Assembly (NCBI GenBank): GCA_963815495.1
Contig: CAWFGW010000004.1
Span: 1-36,464, forward strand
From: CAWFGW01 sp963815495
Lineage (GTDB): Bacteria > Bacteroidota > Bacteroidia > Cytophagales > JAAEPT01
DNA: 36,464 nucleotides
Direction of reading: 5' to 3'
The position numbers and the translations under genes are program-made. Of this stretch, positions 1 through 8,513 are shown piece by piece (position 1 is the stretch's first letter; each line of letters opens with the position of its first letter). The notes below the pieces were generated by a model, which made no database searches, was not told the origin of the DNA, and saw only the letters and a program-made list of their open reading frames with translations.

Positions 1-7
1 CGTTTAG

Positions 8-81
8 TAGCGGGAACTGGACTCGAACCAGTGACCTTTGGGTTATGAGCCCAACGAGCTGACCAACTGCTCCATCCCGCT
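8..81 (-). tRNA. Initiator tRNA-fMet (anticodon CAT)
   Basis: The reverse complement folds as a complete cloverleaf: acceptor AGCGGGA/TCCCGCT, D stem GAGC/GCTC, anticodon stem TTGGG/CCCAA around the loop CTCATAA, and T stem ACTGG/CCAGT. CAT could be initiator Met, elongator Met or Ile2. Three consecutive G:C pairs at the bottom of the anticodon stem and the A11:U24 pair are initiator hallmarks, and the molecule aligns closely with E. coli tRNA-fMet. The discriminator is A. The 3' CCA is not encoded (CTA follows). Position 1:72 is an A:U pair instead of the C:A mismatch of E. coli initiators. Confidence 0.93.
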
Positions 82-92
82 ATTTGGTGACA

Positions 93-122
93 CAAAAGTA
101 AGTATAATATTCACAAATTCAA
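93..122 (-). promoter_or_regulatory. Bacteroidota-type promoter of the tRNA
   Basis: On the minus strand a TTG (120-122) is followed by a 19-nt spacer and TACTTTTG (93-100), an exact fit to TTG-N19-TAnnTTTG. Transcription would start about 5 nt before the tRNA 5' end at 81. Confidence 0.75.
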
Positions 123-296
123 CCCCAAGGTTTATTTTTATTTTCATCTATCTATAAAAATAATCAAAACCAAGTATAACTACTTAATTAAAAGACTATT
201 TACTTGTCAGTAAAAATAGAGAGCCTTACACTTTAAGCAACAATTCATTAACTAAAACCTTCAAACTAGTTTTATTAACTCATACCCCTTATAATT

Positions 297-1458
297 ATGA
301 AAACAATCTTACTATCAACCGTTCTTTTATGTGTTACGCTAGCACTTAAAGCACAACCTTTTGGTACCCCTGGAACCATCACCAAAGTAACAAGCGACAT
401 GAATACCTTACCCTGGATAACTGGTTATGCAGAATATCTTCCTAATGGCTATGATGGCAATACTGAATTTCCCTTTGATAATTAGTATGGCAGGCACTGG
501 AGAAGGGGGTGATGGCACTTCTAGTTCTTTAAACAAAACCATTGATAGAGAGGTCCTTTACAGATTGTCAAAAACGATGGTAAATCATTCGAAGTCGGTG
601 GTTATTTGCCCTCAAGCCTCTGGACAAAATTACATCATTCAAGACAGAGTAAAAGACATGTACGATGCTATCATAGCTGCTTATAAAATAGATCTAAACC
701 GTGTACTATATTATTGGTTTTAGTGCTGGAAGGCAAAAACGCGGTTCAGTTTGTAGATAAATACCCTGAAACAACCGCTGCTGTAGTCGCAATTTGTCCA
801 GCAGCAACAGTAAGTAATCCTGCTAAATACCTTAGAACCATGCCTTGGTGGGGGCATCATAATTTTGCTTGATGGGACTGTAACCTATACTAAAAGTCGT
901 GATAATTTTATGCGCATAAGTGCGTGGGTTAAACCCCACAGCTGTGAATGGTGGTATTTATCCCTTTGGCATAAACAACACAGTAGCTTTAGATGATTAT
1001 ACATTTCAAATGAATATGGACATTAACGGTGACGACACCACCATGTCTATGACTGCTGAAATTGGTGTTAACGAACCTAAGGGGTATCACTCCTTTACTC
1101 TTTACAAAAACGGAGGTCATGATTCATGGACTAAAACGTTTAAAAATGACGCTGTTTGGGCTTGGTTGTTTAAACAAAGTAAAACAGGAAGTAATAACTG
1201 ATTTAGCCGCTAACAAAACAGCCAAAGAAATAGGGATTTCTGTTTTCCCTGAATCCTAGTAGTGAAACTATTACAATCGATATGGGAGCTGAGTCGCTTG
1301 TTTCTGCACATTTGCTGAATACGCAAGGTAAAATGATTGCTAGTATCGGTAAAACTAGTGAACTCGAATTTAATGTGTCTGGACTATCTTCTGGCATTTA
1401 TACGCTTTTAATTCAAACTGAAAGAGACGCATATACTGAAAAAGTTGTTGTCAAATAA
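297..1458 (+). pseudogene. Frameshifted secreted alpha/beta-hydrolase esterase with type IX sorting domain
   Basis: A broken gene whose pieces, joined across frames, give one coherent protein. These are a signal peptide (MKTILLSTVLLCVTLALKAQ), a PHB-depolymerase-like esterase core with GTGEGGDGT, the nucleophile elbow GFSAGG, a downstream NGGHDSW likely holding the catalytic His, and a C-terminal sorting domain starting FPNPSSE and ending EKVVVK. Seven frame changes are needed, near 468-476, 706, 731, 870, 931, 1199 and 1251, and every one is a single extra base. Residues between the breaks remain well preserved, so the damage looks recent. The core resembles the first domain of the giant esterase at 21152-27748. 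Sequencing error is possible, but the other genes in the window read cleanly. Confidence 0.85.
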
Positions 1459-1531
1459 ATCTCATAAAAATCAACGTTGTTTAAAAACAATTGTCTCATC
1501 CGACAATTAAGCAACTTAAAATTAATTAGAT

Positions 1532-1570
1532 AAAGTCACCTTGGTAATCTAAGGTGACTTTTATTTTTTT
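1532..1570 (+). terminator. Rho-independent terminator after the esterase pseudogene
   Basis: A perfect 11-bp stem AAAGTCACCTT / AAGGTGACTTT with an 8-nt loop (1543-1550), followed by TATTTTTTT. The right arm abuts the stop codon of the convergent glycosyltransferase, so it may also end that transcript, though the T-run on that side is weaker. Confidence 0.85.
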
Positions 1571-2739
1571 GCCCTAGCCGAACGTTCCCATGCAGCTGCT
1601 TGTGATTTATTGAGGTATCTAAAAAAGCCTGCAATCACAGAGTAATTCATAATTAAAAAATAATAAGGCACGTAAAGCACTTTTACTTTAATCTCTTTAT
1701 TTGCTAATATCCAACCAAGAATTGCAGAACTATAAAAGCCTATCTGACCAATAAGAAATACGTGGTATATAGAAAATTCACTGGCTTTCATCACTAAGTA
1801 AATATTGATAGGAACCATAGCAAAGAGAAAGACGGGGGTAACACTCCATCGTAAAACCCGGTGAGACAGATACTGAAAAAACAATATGAAATTCCTAAAC
1901 GGATTTAAGATATAAGCTAAACGAACCATAGCCTGCCATCCTCCAGCACAAATGCGGACCTTGCGTTTTAATTCTTCTTTTACCGATGCTGAAGCTGTTT
2001 CCATTGCATAAGCTTCTGGATCATACGTTACCACATACCCCTCTCCAGCAATGCGCATAGAGAGCATAAAATCATCTAAGATTGTATCTTGTTCTAAATC
2101 TTGAAAAAGCGATTTACGAAGTGAGAACAGCTCTCCAGCCGCTCCTACTAGGGTATACAATTCGACATCTAACCGCTTTAAGGCCGATTCATACTTCCAA
2201 TAAATCCCCTCTCCTGCTCCTGAAGCATTATCAGCATCTTTAGCAGCAATTCTTTTTTCCCCTGATACAGCGCCAATTTTAGGATCTACATAGTGTCTCA
2301 CTATTTTATTTATTGCTTCAGTAGGAAGCTCAGTATTCGCATCTGAAAAAATTATTATTTCGCCCTTTGCCTCTTTAACTGACCTGTTTTCTGCTGCAGA
2401 TTTACCCGCACGTTTATCCTCATGCATCACTTTTACTTCCGGATACTTTTCTGCAACTAGGTTGGAACCATCGGTAGAGCCATCTGTAATAAAGATAATC
2501 TCAAATAGTTCTTTAGGATAATTTAACGCCAAACAATTATGGATTTTTTCTTCAATAATATCACCTTCATTGTAGCACGGAACAATGAAAGTAACCGAAG
2601 GTGTGTAACCTTCAGTCACCATCTTTTTTGAAGGTTGAAAGACTCTTTTTATCTTCACTAAAACAAAAAGTAAAATTCCATAACCTAAATAGGTATAAAA
2701 AACGACTGCTAGCGAAATAAAAAACAAACTTTCCATCAT
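1561..2739 (-). CDS. Membrane glycosyltransferase family 2 (polysaccharide)
   Basis: A 392-residue GT2 enzyme that would transfer a sugar from a nucleotide-sugar at the cytoplasmic face of the inner membrane. It has one N-terminal membrane segment (about 3-28) and a GT-A domain from about 48. Visible motifs are VPCYNEGD, the nucleotide-binding TDGSTDGS (85-92), the metal-binding SDAN (132-135), LDDF (221-224, catalytic-base region) and a QxxRW-like RKVRICAGGWQ (259-269). Two or three further membrane segments follow (about 280-375). This layout is shared with NodC/HasA-like and IcaA-like synthases, but the QxxRW motif is atypical, so a processive synthase is not certain. It is monocistronic and divergent from the Wzz-like gene. 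Either of the two adjacent Met codons could start it. Confidence 0.85.
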   Translation of the reverse strand: MMESLFFISLAVVFYTYLGYGILLFVLVKIKRVFQPSKKMVTEGYTPSVTFIVPCYNEGDIIEEKIHNCLALNYPKELFEIIFITDGSTDGSNLVAEKYPEVKVMHEDKRAGKSAAENRSVKEAKGEIIIFSDANTELPTEAINKIVRHYVDPKIGAVSGEKRIAAKDADNASGAGEGIYWKYESALKRLDVELYTLVGAAGELFSLRKSLFQDLEQDTILDDFMLSMRIAGEGYVVTYDPEAYAMETASASVKEELKRKVRICAGGWQAMVRLAYILNPFRNFILFFQYLSHRVLRWSVTPVFLFAMVPINIYLVMKASEFSIYHVFLIGQIGFYSSAILGWILANKEIKVKVLYVPYYFLIMNYSVIAGFFRYLNKSQAAAWERSARAKK

Positions 2740-2874
2740 CTTATACTTATTAAATTTTTACTTTGTTATTCGTTTGTATTTAGGTTCTTCAAGGTAAAAA
2801 AAATGACCTATATAAACATTATATTTTCAACCTTAAAAGTCAAATTAGGCTTTTAGACTTACAGTAAGAATACT

Positions 2875-5052
2875 ATGGATATTGTATATCTCTTTAAATT
2901 ACTTTACAAAAACAAGTTTATTATTGCCTCGGTAACCTTTATAGGTTTGCTAGCAGCGTTTCTTTTAACAATGAACATGAAGAAAACTTATGTTTCTACA
3001 GCTAAGTTGGCAACAGGATTTACCGTTTCAAAGAAAATTAATATCGATGAAGAGCGGTTTAATATTTACGAGGCTACTGCTAAGTTCAATAACTTAATGG
3101 AAAGTATTACCTCTGAGTCTGTATTAGCTTTATTGAGTTACCGATTAATGATTCATGATTTATCTAGCAATGAAGCCCCTTTCACGGAACCTTACGCAGG
3201 AAAAGTAGATCCTGAGACCCCAAAGCTTAATAAAGAAGAAAAAGAAATTGCCTTAGCGCTATTTAAGTCAAACCTTGAAAGTTTAAAAGTACTATCCACT
3301 TATGACGAGTTTGAGAAAAAACTTACCGAAATATTAGAAGTTTATGAATATGACGCTGAATCCATTTTAAAAAATATTTCCGTCAAGCGTGTGAATCTAT
3401 CTGATTATGTGGTGATAAAATTTGGTTCACATAACCCTCGACTTTCTGCTTTTGTTGTGAACGTACTTGGGGAAGAGTTTTTAAGATACGATGCAATTAT
3501 TTATAATAATCAAACTGGTCAATCGGTAGACATCCTTACCCGACAAATTGAAGAAGCAAAACAACATTTAGAAACAAAAACGCAAGCGCTGGAAAATTAC
3601 AAAACTGAAAACAACCTTGTGAGTTATGATACTGAGACGGAAGCAAAATTCACCAAACTAAGTGAATACGATGACCGACTTAAAGAAGAAAGCAACAACT
3701 TAAGAAAGTTACAAATATCTTTAAGTGATGTAAACCAACGGATTAAAGAATCTGGACTTGACACCAAAACGGAATCTAGAAATAAGAAGATTTTTTTCCT
3801 AAGAGAAGAAATTGACGACTTAAATGAAAAATTTATCAATGGTGGTTCTCAAGATATGGGACTTCAATCCCGTGTCGAAGCTAAACGTGAGGAACTTAAA
3901 TCATTAGTTATCGCCCAACGTGCCACCACTAATAACGATACAGACGAACTTCTGAACAGACAGCAAGCCCTGATGCTGGACATCAGAATTTCACAAGCAA
4001 ACCTTAGCTCTATCAAACAATCTATTGCTTCGTTACAACGAGGCATCTCTGGCTTTGCTCAGCACGAAAGTGCTTTGAAGCAACTTCAAAAAGAACTCAC
4101 ACTTGCTTCAGAAGAATATTTATCTGCTATGGATAAACTTAATAAAGCAAAAAACACTGCAAATGTTACCGAAAACACCATTCAAATTGTGCAATTTGGC
4201 AAACCAGCTGGCGAGCCTGAATCGTCCAAACGAGGTTTGTTAATTGTTATGGCTGGTTTTGTTTGCATGATTACTTATGTGTTAAGTCTACTCACAACAG
4301 CTTATTTAGATAGCAGTATCCGTTCTCCGTCACGAATTAAGGAACAAACAGGCCTACATCTAATCACCCCTATTCCATTCTTAACAAAAAAACAGTTACA
4401 AGCGTATTATTCTGAAACGCCAATAGACCCAACTAAAACTAAAGGAGCTGCTTTTTTTCATCATGTAAATGAGTTTTTTAAAAGTATCCGCTTTGAAGTA
4501 TTTCAATCTGGTAAAAAAACCATCTTAATTACGAGTGATAATGACCAAGATGGAAAATCATTTTTAGCTATTAATCTAGCTAAATCACTAGGGCTAGCTT
4601 CAAAGAAAACTTTAATCATAGATGCCAACTTTAGCAATAACTTTATCACAAAATATTATAAAGCTAACCCAGAAGGTTTATCCAAGGCACTAGAAAACCC
4701 ACATAGCATTTCAGATCAATTATCACCAACACAAAACCCAGCTATCACCATTTTGGGTTGTGAGTTAAATGGAAAATCTCCATCAGAAGTAATTAATGGT
4801 GACTCATTTAAGAGGTTAATAGAAAATGTCACTAGAACATTTGATTATGTGTTAATAGAAAGCACTTCGCTTAACACTTCGTCAGGGACCAAGGAACTCG
4901 AAGAATATGTTGAAATGATTCTCCCTATATTTTCTGCGACAACTACTTTAAAAGAGTCCGACAAAGTTACACTTGAGTACTTAGATTCTGTCAGGGAAAA
5001 AGTTCCTGGAGTAGTTTTAAATAAAGTTAGAAAAGAAAATATGGATATTTAA
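2875..5052 (+). CDS. Wzz/GumC-like chain-length protein with degenerate BY-kinase domain
   Basis: A 725-residue inner-membrane polysaccharide co-polymerase. It has a first TM segment (about 15-33), a long periplasmic coiled-coil region (about 90-440), a second TM segment (about 453-476), and a cytoplasmic domain shaped like a bacterial tyrosine kinase. This class controls chain length with Wzy. The kinase motifs are poor. The Walker A region is TSDNDQDGKS (553-562) where the family has TSxxPGEGKS. Walker A' is IIDANF (DxD lost, D583-A-N). Walker B is VLIEST with Glu662 and no PP. No C-terminal tyrosine cluster exists; the protein ends RKENMDI. The lysine and serine of the P-loop remain, so nucleotide binding is possible but kinase activity is doubtful. 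Its stop overlaps the stop of the convergent sulfotransferase gene. Confidence 0.88.
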   Translation: MDIVYLFKLLYKNKFIIASVTFIGLLAAFLLTMNMKKTYVSTAKLATGFTVSKKINIDEERFNIYEATAKFNNLMESITSESVLALLSYRLMIHDLSSNEAPFTEPYAGKVDPETPKLNKEEKEIALALFKSNLESLKVLSTYDEFEKKLTEILEVYEYDAESILKNISVKRVNLSDYVVIKFGSHNPRLSAFVVNVLGEEFLRYDAIIYNNQTGQSVDILTRQIEEAKQHLETKTQALENYKTENNLVSYDTETEAKFTKLSEYDDRLKEESNNLRKLQISLSDVNQRIKESGLDTKTESRNKKIFFLREEIDDLNEKFINGGSQDMGLQSRVEAKREELKSLVIAQRATTNNDTDELLNRQQALMLDIRISQANLSSIKQSIASLQRGISGFAQHESALKQLQKELTLASEEYLSAMDKLNKAKNTANVTENTIQIVQFGKPAGEPESSKRGLLIVMAGFVCMITYVLSLLTTAYLDSSIRSPSRIKEQTGLHLITPIPFLTKKQLQAYYSETPIDPTKTKGAAFFHHVNEFFKSIRFEVFQSGKKTILITSDNDQDGKSFLAINLAKSLGLASKKTLIIDANFSNNFITKYYKANPEGLSKALENPHSISDQLSPTQNPAITILGCELNGKSPSEVINGDSFKRLIENVTRTFDYVLIESTSLNTSSGTKELEEYVEMILPIFSATTTLKESDKVTLEYLDSVREKVPGVVLNKVRKENMDI

Positions 5053-5993
5053 GATAACCAAGCAGACAAATCACGACCAATTAAGTCTTGAAGTTTTAAA
5101 ATATCATCCTTGTAAACTTGATGAGTCAATTGATGTTTGATGTCTTTTTCAATTAGTGGCCGGTCAAGGTTTTTCTTACGAGCTCCTTGAACGAGTTTCT
5201 GAAGGGTATTATTCTTTTTGAATGATTCATAGAGGTTTGGTGAAACCCGCTCTATTACACGCTTAAAAATACTTTTTTGTCCAACCAAACTATCCATAAA
5301 CTTGTTTTTAATAATACCTGACTGGTTAAACTGAACGCTCATGTCAGGGGAAAAAGAACTATCTACCCCTAAGAAGTCAAACATCGATTTTACAACTTCC
5401 TCTTGAGAGTTTTTCAAGTCTTCGTATAAATAAACTTTTATATTTTCAGCTGGAAATAAGTTATAATACCTACTCAGTCCACGATAAAAAAAACCTTCTT
5501 GAACTAAATCATCCCTTCGCCACCAAATTGTAGTGGAATCTAACGCATCTGAGAAATTTTCAGTTGGTGTATCCGATTGCCTTGCCAGGTGCAAATATCG
5601 CGAGTATAGTCTATCAGCAGGTTGCCGTAAAATCACAATCAGTTTAGTGTCGGGATTATAATCAAAAATACGTTGAGGTGCTTTTTCTGAATATAAATAC
5701 ATGGGTGAGACCTCTCCTAATAATGCTTCTTTATTCGCAGCATCAAATAACTTCAGGTATTCATCCTTCTTTGTAATAGCCTGAGGGTAATGAAATAATT
5801 TCTCTGGATCTTCTTGAGGACTTGGTATTTGAAATCCTTCTAAGGCAAAAAAATTAGGCTCTTTCACAGGACTCATGTAAATGTTCGGATGCGCAGCCAA
5901 ATAATGATCTAAAGATGTGGTACCACTTTTACCTGCACCAATTACTATAAAATCAGGAAAACGAGGATCTGCTTTTTTAGAGATATTAGTCAT
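5049..5993 (-). CDS. PAPS-dependent carbohydrate sulfotransferase
   Basis: A 314-residue soluble enzyme of the sulfotransferase fold, predicted to move sulfate from PAPS to a sugar hydroxyl or amine. The 5'-phosphosulfate loop is GAGKSGTTSL (19-28). The KEPNFF motif (44-49) carries the Glu that acts as base in heparan-sulfate sulfotransferases. The 3'-phosphate site is ILRQPADRLYSRY (121-133; R123 and S131). These are the features of the HS/NDST-like branch. It overlaps the upstream acyltransferase by ATGA, so the two are probably translationally coupled. Given the setting, the likely acceptor is the polysaccharide made by this cluster; the exact sugar is unknown. Confidence 0.9.
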   Translation of the reverse strand: MTNISKKADPRFPDFIVIGAGKSGTTSLDHYLAAHPNIYMSPVKEPNFFALEGFQIPSPQEDPEKLFHYPQAITKKDEYLKLFDAANKEALLGEVSPMYLYSEKAPQRIFDYNPDTKLIVILRQPADRLYSRYLHLARQSDTPTENFSDALDSTTIWWRRDDLVQEGFFYRGLSRYYNLFPAENIKVYLYEDLKNSQEEVVKSMFDFLGVDSSFSPDMSVQFNQSGIIKNKFMDSLVGQKSIFKRVIERVSPNLYESFKKNNTLQKLVQGARKKNLDRPLIEKDIKHQLTHQVYKDDILKLQDLIGRDLSAWLS

Positions 5994-7024
5994 GATTGGG
6001 GCTTTTTTAAGGTAAACAAGAAATATGCTTTTTTCTTCGTCAGATGATAAAACACGATAGGTACTAACACACTTGCTAGCGTCACTAGTATTAAAATGAT
6101 GTATGGATTATGTATATGTGCTATTCTCATGAGCACTGCTCGCGTGAACCCTGCAACTAAGACATGTAAAATGTAAATATACATAGAATGAAACCCTATG
6201 ATTCGTATAAATTTCAAGGCTGGTGCATCTCCAATCATAAACCCAATATTAATTGTCAAAAAACTACCCGCTAAGGAGACTAATGCTAACAAAAGATGAC
6301 CGCTTTCTAAATGACCAAAAAGATACCACTGTCCAATTGAAAACAACGACAAGAAAAACACAGTAACATACAAAGAGGAAATCTGCTTTTTGTTCTCCGG
6401 GTTACTGATATAAACAGCTAGTAAATCACCCATCACAAAAAACACCAAATAACGGCAAACATCCTCAATAACATTGATATGAACCCATGGATAGATGAAA
6501 TATAAAAACAGACCTACAGCAGCTAATACGAGTTTATTCCCCTTGCTTAACTTATAAATAATTAAATAAAAAACAGACACTGCAAACAAGGCGTAGAAAA
6601 ACCAAAAGTGATCGATGGCTCGTGGCTGATAGAATATATAGAGGTAATCTTTCAATCCTCTTGAAGAGTTAGCAAAATTACTAAAAGCAATCTGAATAGT
6701 GATTTGAATAACCGTCCACACTAAATAAGGATACATTAACGACTCCAACCTTCCCAAGGCAAACTCTTTCCCACTTTTTTTCTGTAAACTTCTTCGAACA
6801 AAAACACCTGAAAGAATAAAAAACAGCGGCATTCTAATGCTTTCAATCATAACAGAAGCATCTGTAAAAATAGAAGGGTACTTCAGTCCAGCACCTTCCA
6901 ACCCAAAAAGAATATGCCTATATACCACGGCAATAATAGCAACTCCTTTGGCAAAATCTATCCAACCTAAACGATTAGATATGCCCTCACTTAAAATAGG
7001 TAAATTAAAAACTGGATTTTTCAC
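5990..7024 (-). CDS. Acyltransferase 3 family membrane protein (polysaccharide O-acyl transfer)
   Basis: A 344-residue polytopic membrane protein with about ten hydrophobic segments. The N-terminal block WIDFAKGVAIIAVVYRHI (21-38) includes the conserved R-H pair (R36, H37), and MPLFFILSGVFVRRSLQKK follows, both typical of acyltransferase 3 proteins (OafA/WecH group). Members move acetyl or other acyl groups onto sugars across the inner membrane. It is the first gene of a two-gene minus-strand operon with the sulfotransferase, so both probably decorate the same polymer. It lacks a fused SGNH domain. A good -7 box sits about 31 nt upstream of the start. Confidence 0.85.
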   Translation of the reverse strand: MKNPVFNLPILSEGISNRLGWIDFAKGVAIIAVVYRHILFGLEGAGLKYPSIFTDASVMIESIRMPLFFILSGVFVRRSLQKKSGKEFALGRLESLMYPYLVWTVIQITIQIAFSNFANSSRGLKDYLYIFYQPRAIDHFWFFYALFAVSVFYLIIYKLSKGNKLVLAAVGLFLYFIYPWVHINVIEDVCRYLVFFVMGDLLAVYISNPENKKQISSLYVTVFFLSLFSIGQWYLFGHLESGHLLLALVSLAGSFLTINIGFMIGDAPALKFIRIIGFHSMYIYILHVLVAGFTRAVLMRIAHIHNPYIILILVTLASVLVPIVFYHLTKKKAYFLFTLKKPQS

Positions 7025-7054
7025 TTATGCATCGATGATTCAACTCCTGAGTAA

Positions 7055-7062
7055 CAAAGTTA
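7055..7062 (-). promoter_or_regulatory. -7 promoter element of the acyltransferase-sulfotransferase operon
   Basis: The reverse complement reads TAACTTTG, an exact TAnnTTTG box, giving a start near 7048 and a leader of about 24 nt. No clear TTG lies at the expected spacing, so only the -7 element is claimed. Confidence 0.45.
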
Positions 7063-7159
7063 TTTCTTTATATGATTTTCGAAGTGATTAATTAACTAAA
7101 TTCGCTTCTTGTAAGTAATGAATCAGCAATGTCACCTTTTCCTAAGAAAAGGATGTGCC

Positions 7160-8509
7160 ATGATAAAAAAAGTAAAAGAAAAATTTTCAGGTAAAAACGC
7201 CTACTGGTATAAATCAACCTTTTTTACCATTAGTCAGCGTCTATCAACATTAATTTTTGGTGTAGGTAGTTTTTTACTCTTAATACAAGTGTTACAAAAA
7301 GAAGAATACGGTATTTGGACGTTGTTTCTTGTTATTGCAACTGTCCTAGAAGTCTCAAGAAACGGATTGATTAAAAGCCCCTTGATTCGCTTTTTAAATG
7401 ATTGTGACGAGGGTGATAAACCGAGCATTTTCACAGCCTCTTTCATTATTAATATAAGTGTAGCGGTCATTGGTGCTACTTTAATGCTGACCTGTAATGG
7501 ATTTGCAAGTGACCAGCTAAACGCTCCACTACTTGCACCATTATTATCCCACTATGCATTCACCACAATCATTCTCAGTTTGTTTTTCCAATTTGAGTTT
7601 GTGCAACAAGCCTTCATGGATTTTAAAGGAATCTTTTATGCCTATTTTGTGCGTCAGGGAAGTTTTTTCTTAGCAGTGGTTTATTTGTTTTTCTTTGACA
7701 CGAGTTTAAACAACCTGGAGTTCTTAATGTATGCTTATACTGGGGCAATTGTATTAGGTACTTTAGTTTCTTACGTCTTCGTTTATAAATTCCTTGTTTT
7801 TTCTAAATCGCTTGAATGGGAATGGGTGAAAAAATTGCTCGATTATGGAAAATTCACTTTTACCACTAATATCTGTTCGGTAATATTAAGAGGTACCGAC
7901 CAATTGATGCTTGGTGCTTATGTTAACCCAACCGCTGTAGCAAATTATAACGTGGCCGTAAGAATAGCTAACATCATAGAAACACCGTCTATGGCTATTT
8001 CAGATGTGGTTTTTCCTAAAAGTGTAGAAAACATGAAGACCAAGGGGCATGAAGGAGTAAAAATTCTTTATGAACAATCCGTTGGTGGTTTAATGGCCTT
8101 ACTAATACCGACTGTAATCATTGTAATACTTATCCCAGATTTCATCATCAATATTACTTCGGGAGGAAAATACGATGAAGCAATACCAATCTTGCAAGTC
8201 ACTGCTATTTACTCTTTATTTATTCCTGCCTCTAGACAGTTTGCCAACGCCTGTAACGCGTTAAACAAACCCCAATGGAATTTTTACCTGGTTTTATTTA
8301 GTGCAATTTTAAATTTGGCTTTTAATTATATCTTTATTCATAAATATGGGGTTATTGGTGCGGCTTATGGCACCTTAGCTACTTATGTTATTTCTGTTAG
8401 TGTTAGTCAACTAGTACTAAAAAAAGTAATTGGAGTAAGTCTTTGGAATGTTTTTAAGCATTTTAAAACACCTTATTTGTTTATGTATCAAAAAATAACC
8501 AAATCATAA
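7160..8509 (+). CDS. Polysaccharide flippase (Wzx-like, MOP superfamily)
   Basis: A polytopic protein of about 449 residues with 12 or more hydrophobic segments, of the oligosaccharide flippase type. It would move lipid-linked repeat units across the inner membrane to the polymerase. The N-terminal pattern (YWYKSTFFTISQRLSTLIFG, then EEYGIWTLFL) and a buried polar motif (RGTDQLMLGAY) fit Wzx/RfbX-like proteins. An in-frame ATG at 7118 would add 14 atypical residues. The ATG at 7160 is preferred because it starts directly at the basic amphipathic stretch MIKKVKEKF and has AAGGA upstream. It is the first gene of a compact plus-strand operon, with the next gene beginning 4 nt after its stop. Confidence 0.85.
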   Translation: MIKKVKEKFSGKNAYWYKSTFFTISQRLSTLIFGVGSFLLLIQVLQKEEYGIWTLFLVIATVLEVSRNGLIKSPLIRFLNDCDEGDKPSIFTASFIINISVAVIGATLMLTCNGFASDQLNAPLLAPLLSHYAFTTIILSLFFQFEFVQQAFMDFKGIFYAYFVRQGSFFLAVVYLFFFDTSLNNLEFLMYAYTGAIVLGTLVSYVFVYKFLVFSKSLEWEWVKKLLDYGKFTFTTNICSVILRGTDQLMLGAYVNPTAVANYNVAVRIANIIETPSMAISDVVFPKSVENMKTKGHEGVKILYEQSVGGLMALLIPTVIIVILIPDFIINITSGGKYDEAIPILQVTAIYSLFIPASRQFANACNALNKPQWNFYLVLFSAILNLAFNYIFIHKYGVIGAAYGTLATYVISVSVSQLVLKKVIGVSLWNVFKHFKTPYLFMYQKITKS

Positions 8510-8513
8510 GTCA

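Noticed and set aside
700..1251. Programmed +1 frameshifting in the esterase pseudogene, suggested by GCT-TGA-T and AAC-TGA-T at two shift points, which resemble the prfB arrangement.
   Set aside because: The other five shift points have no stop codon or common slippery motif at the site, and seven programmed shifts in 1.2 kb is not credible.
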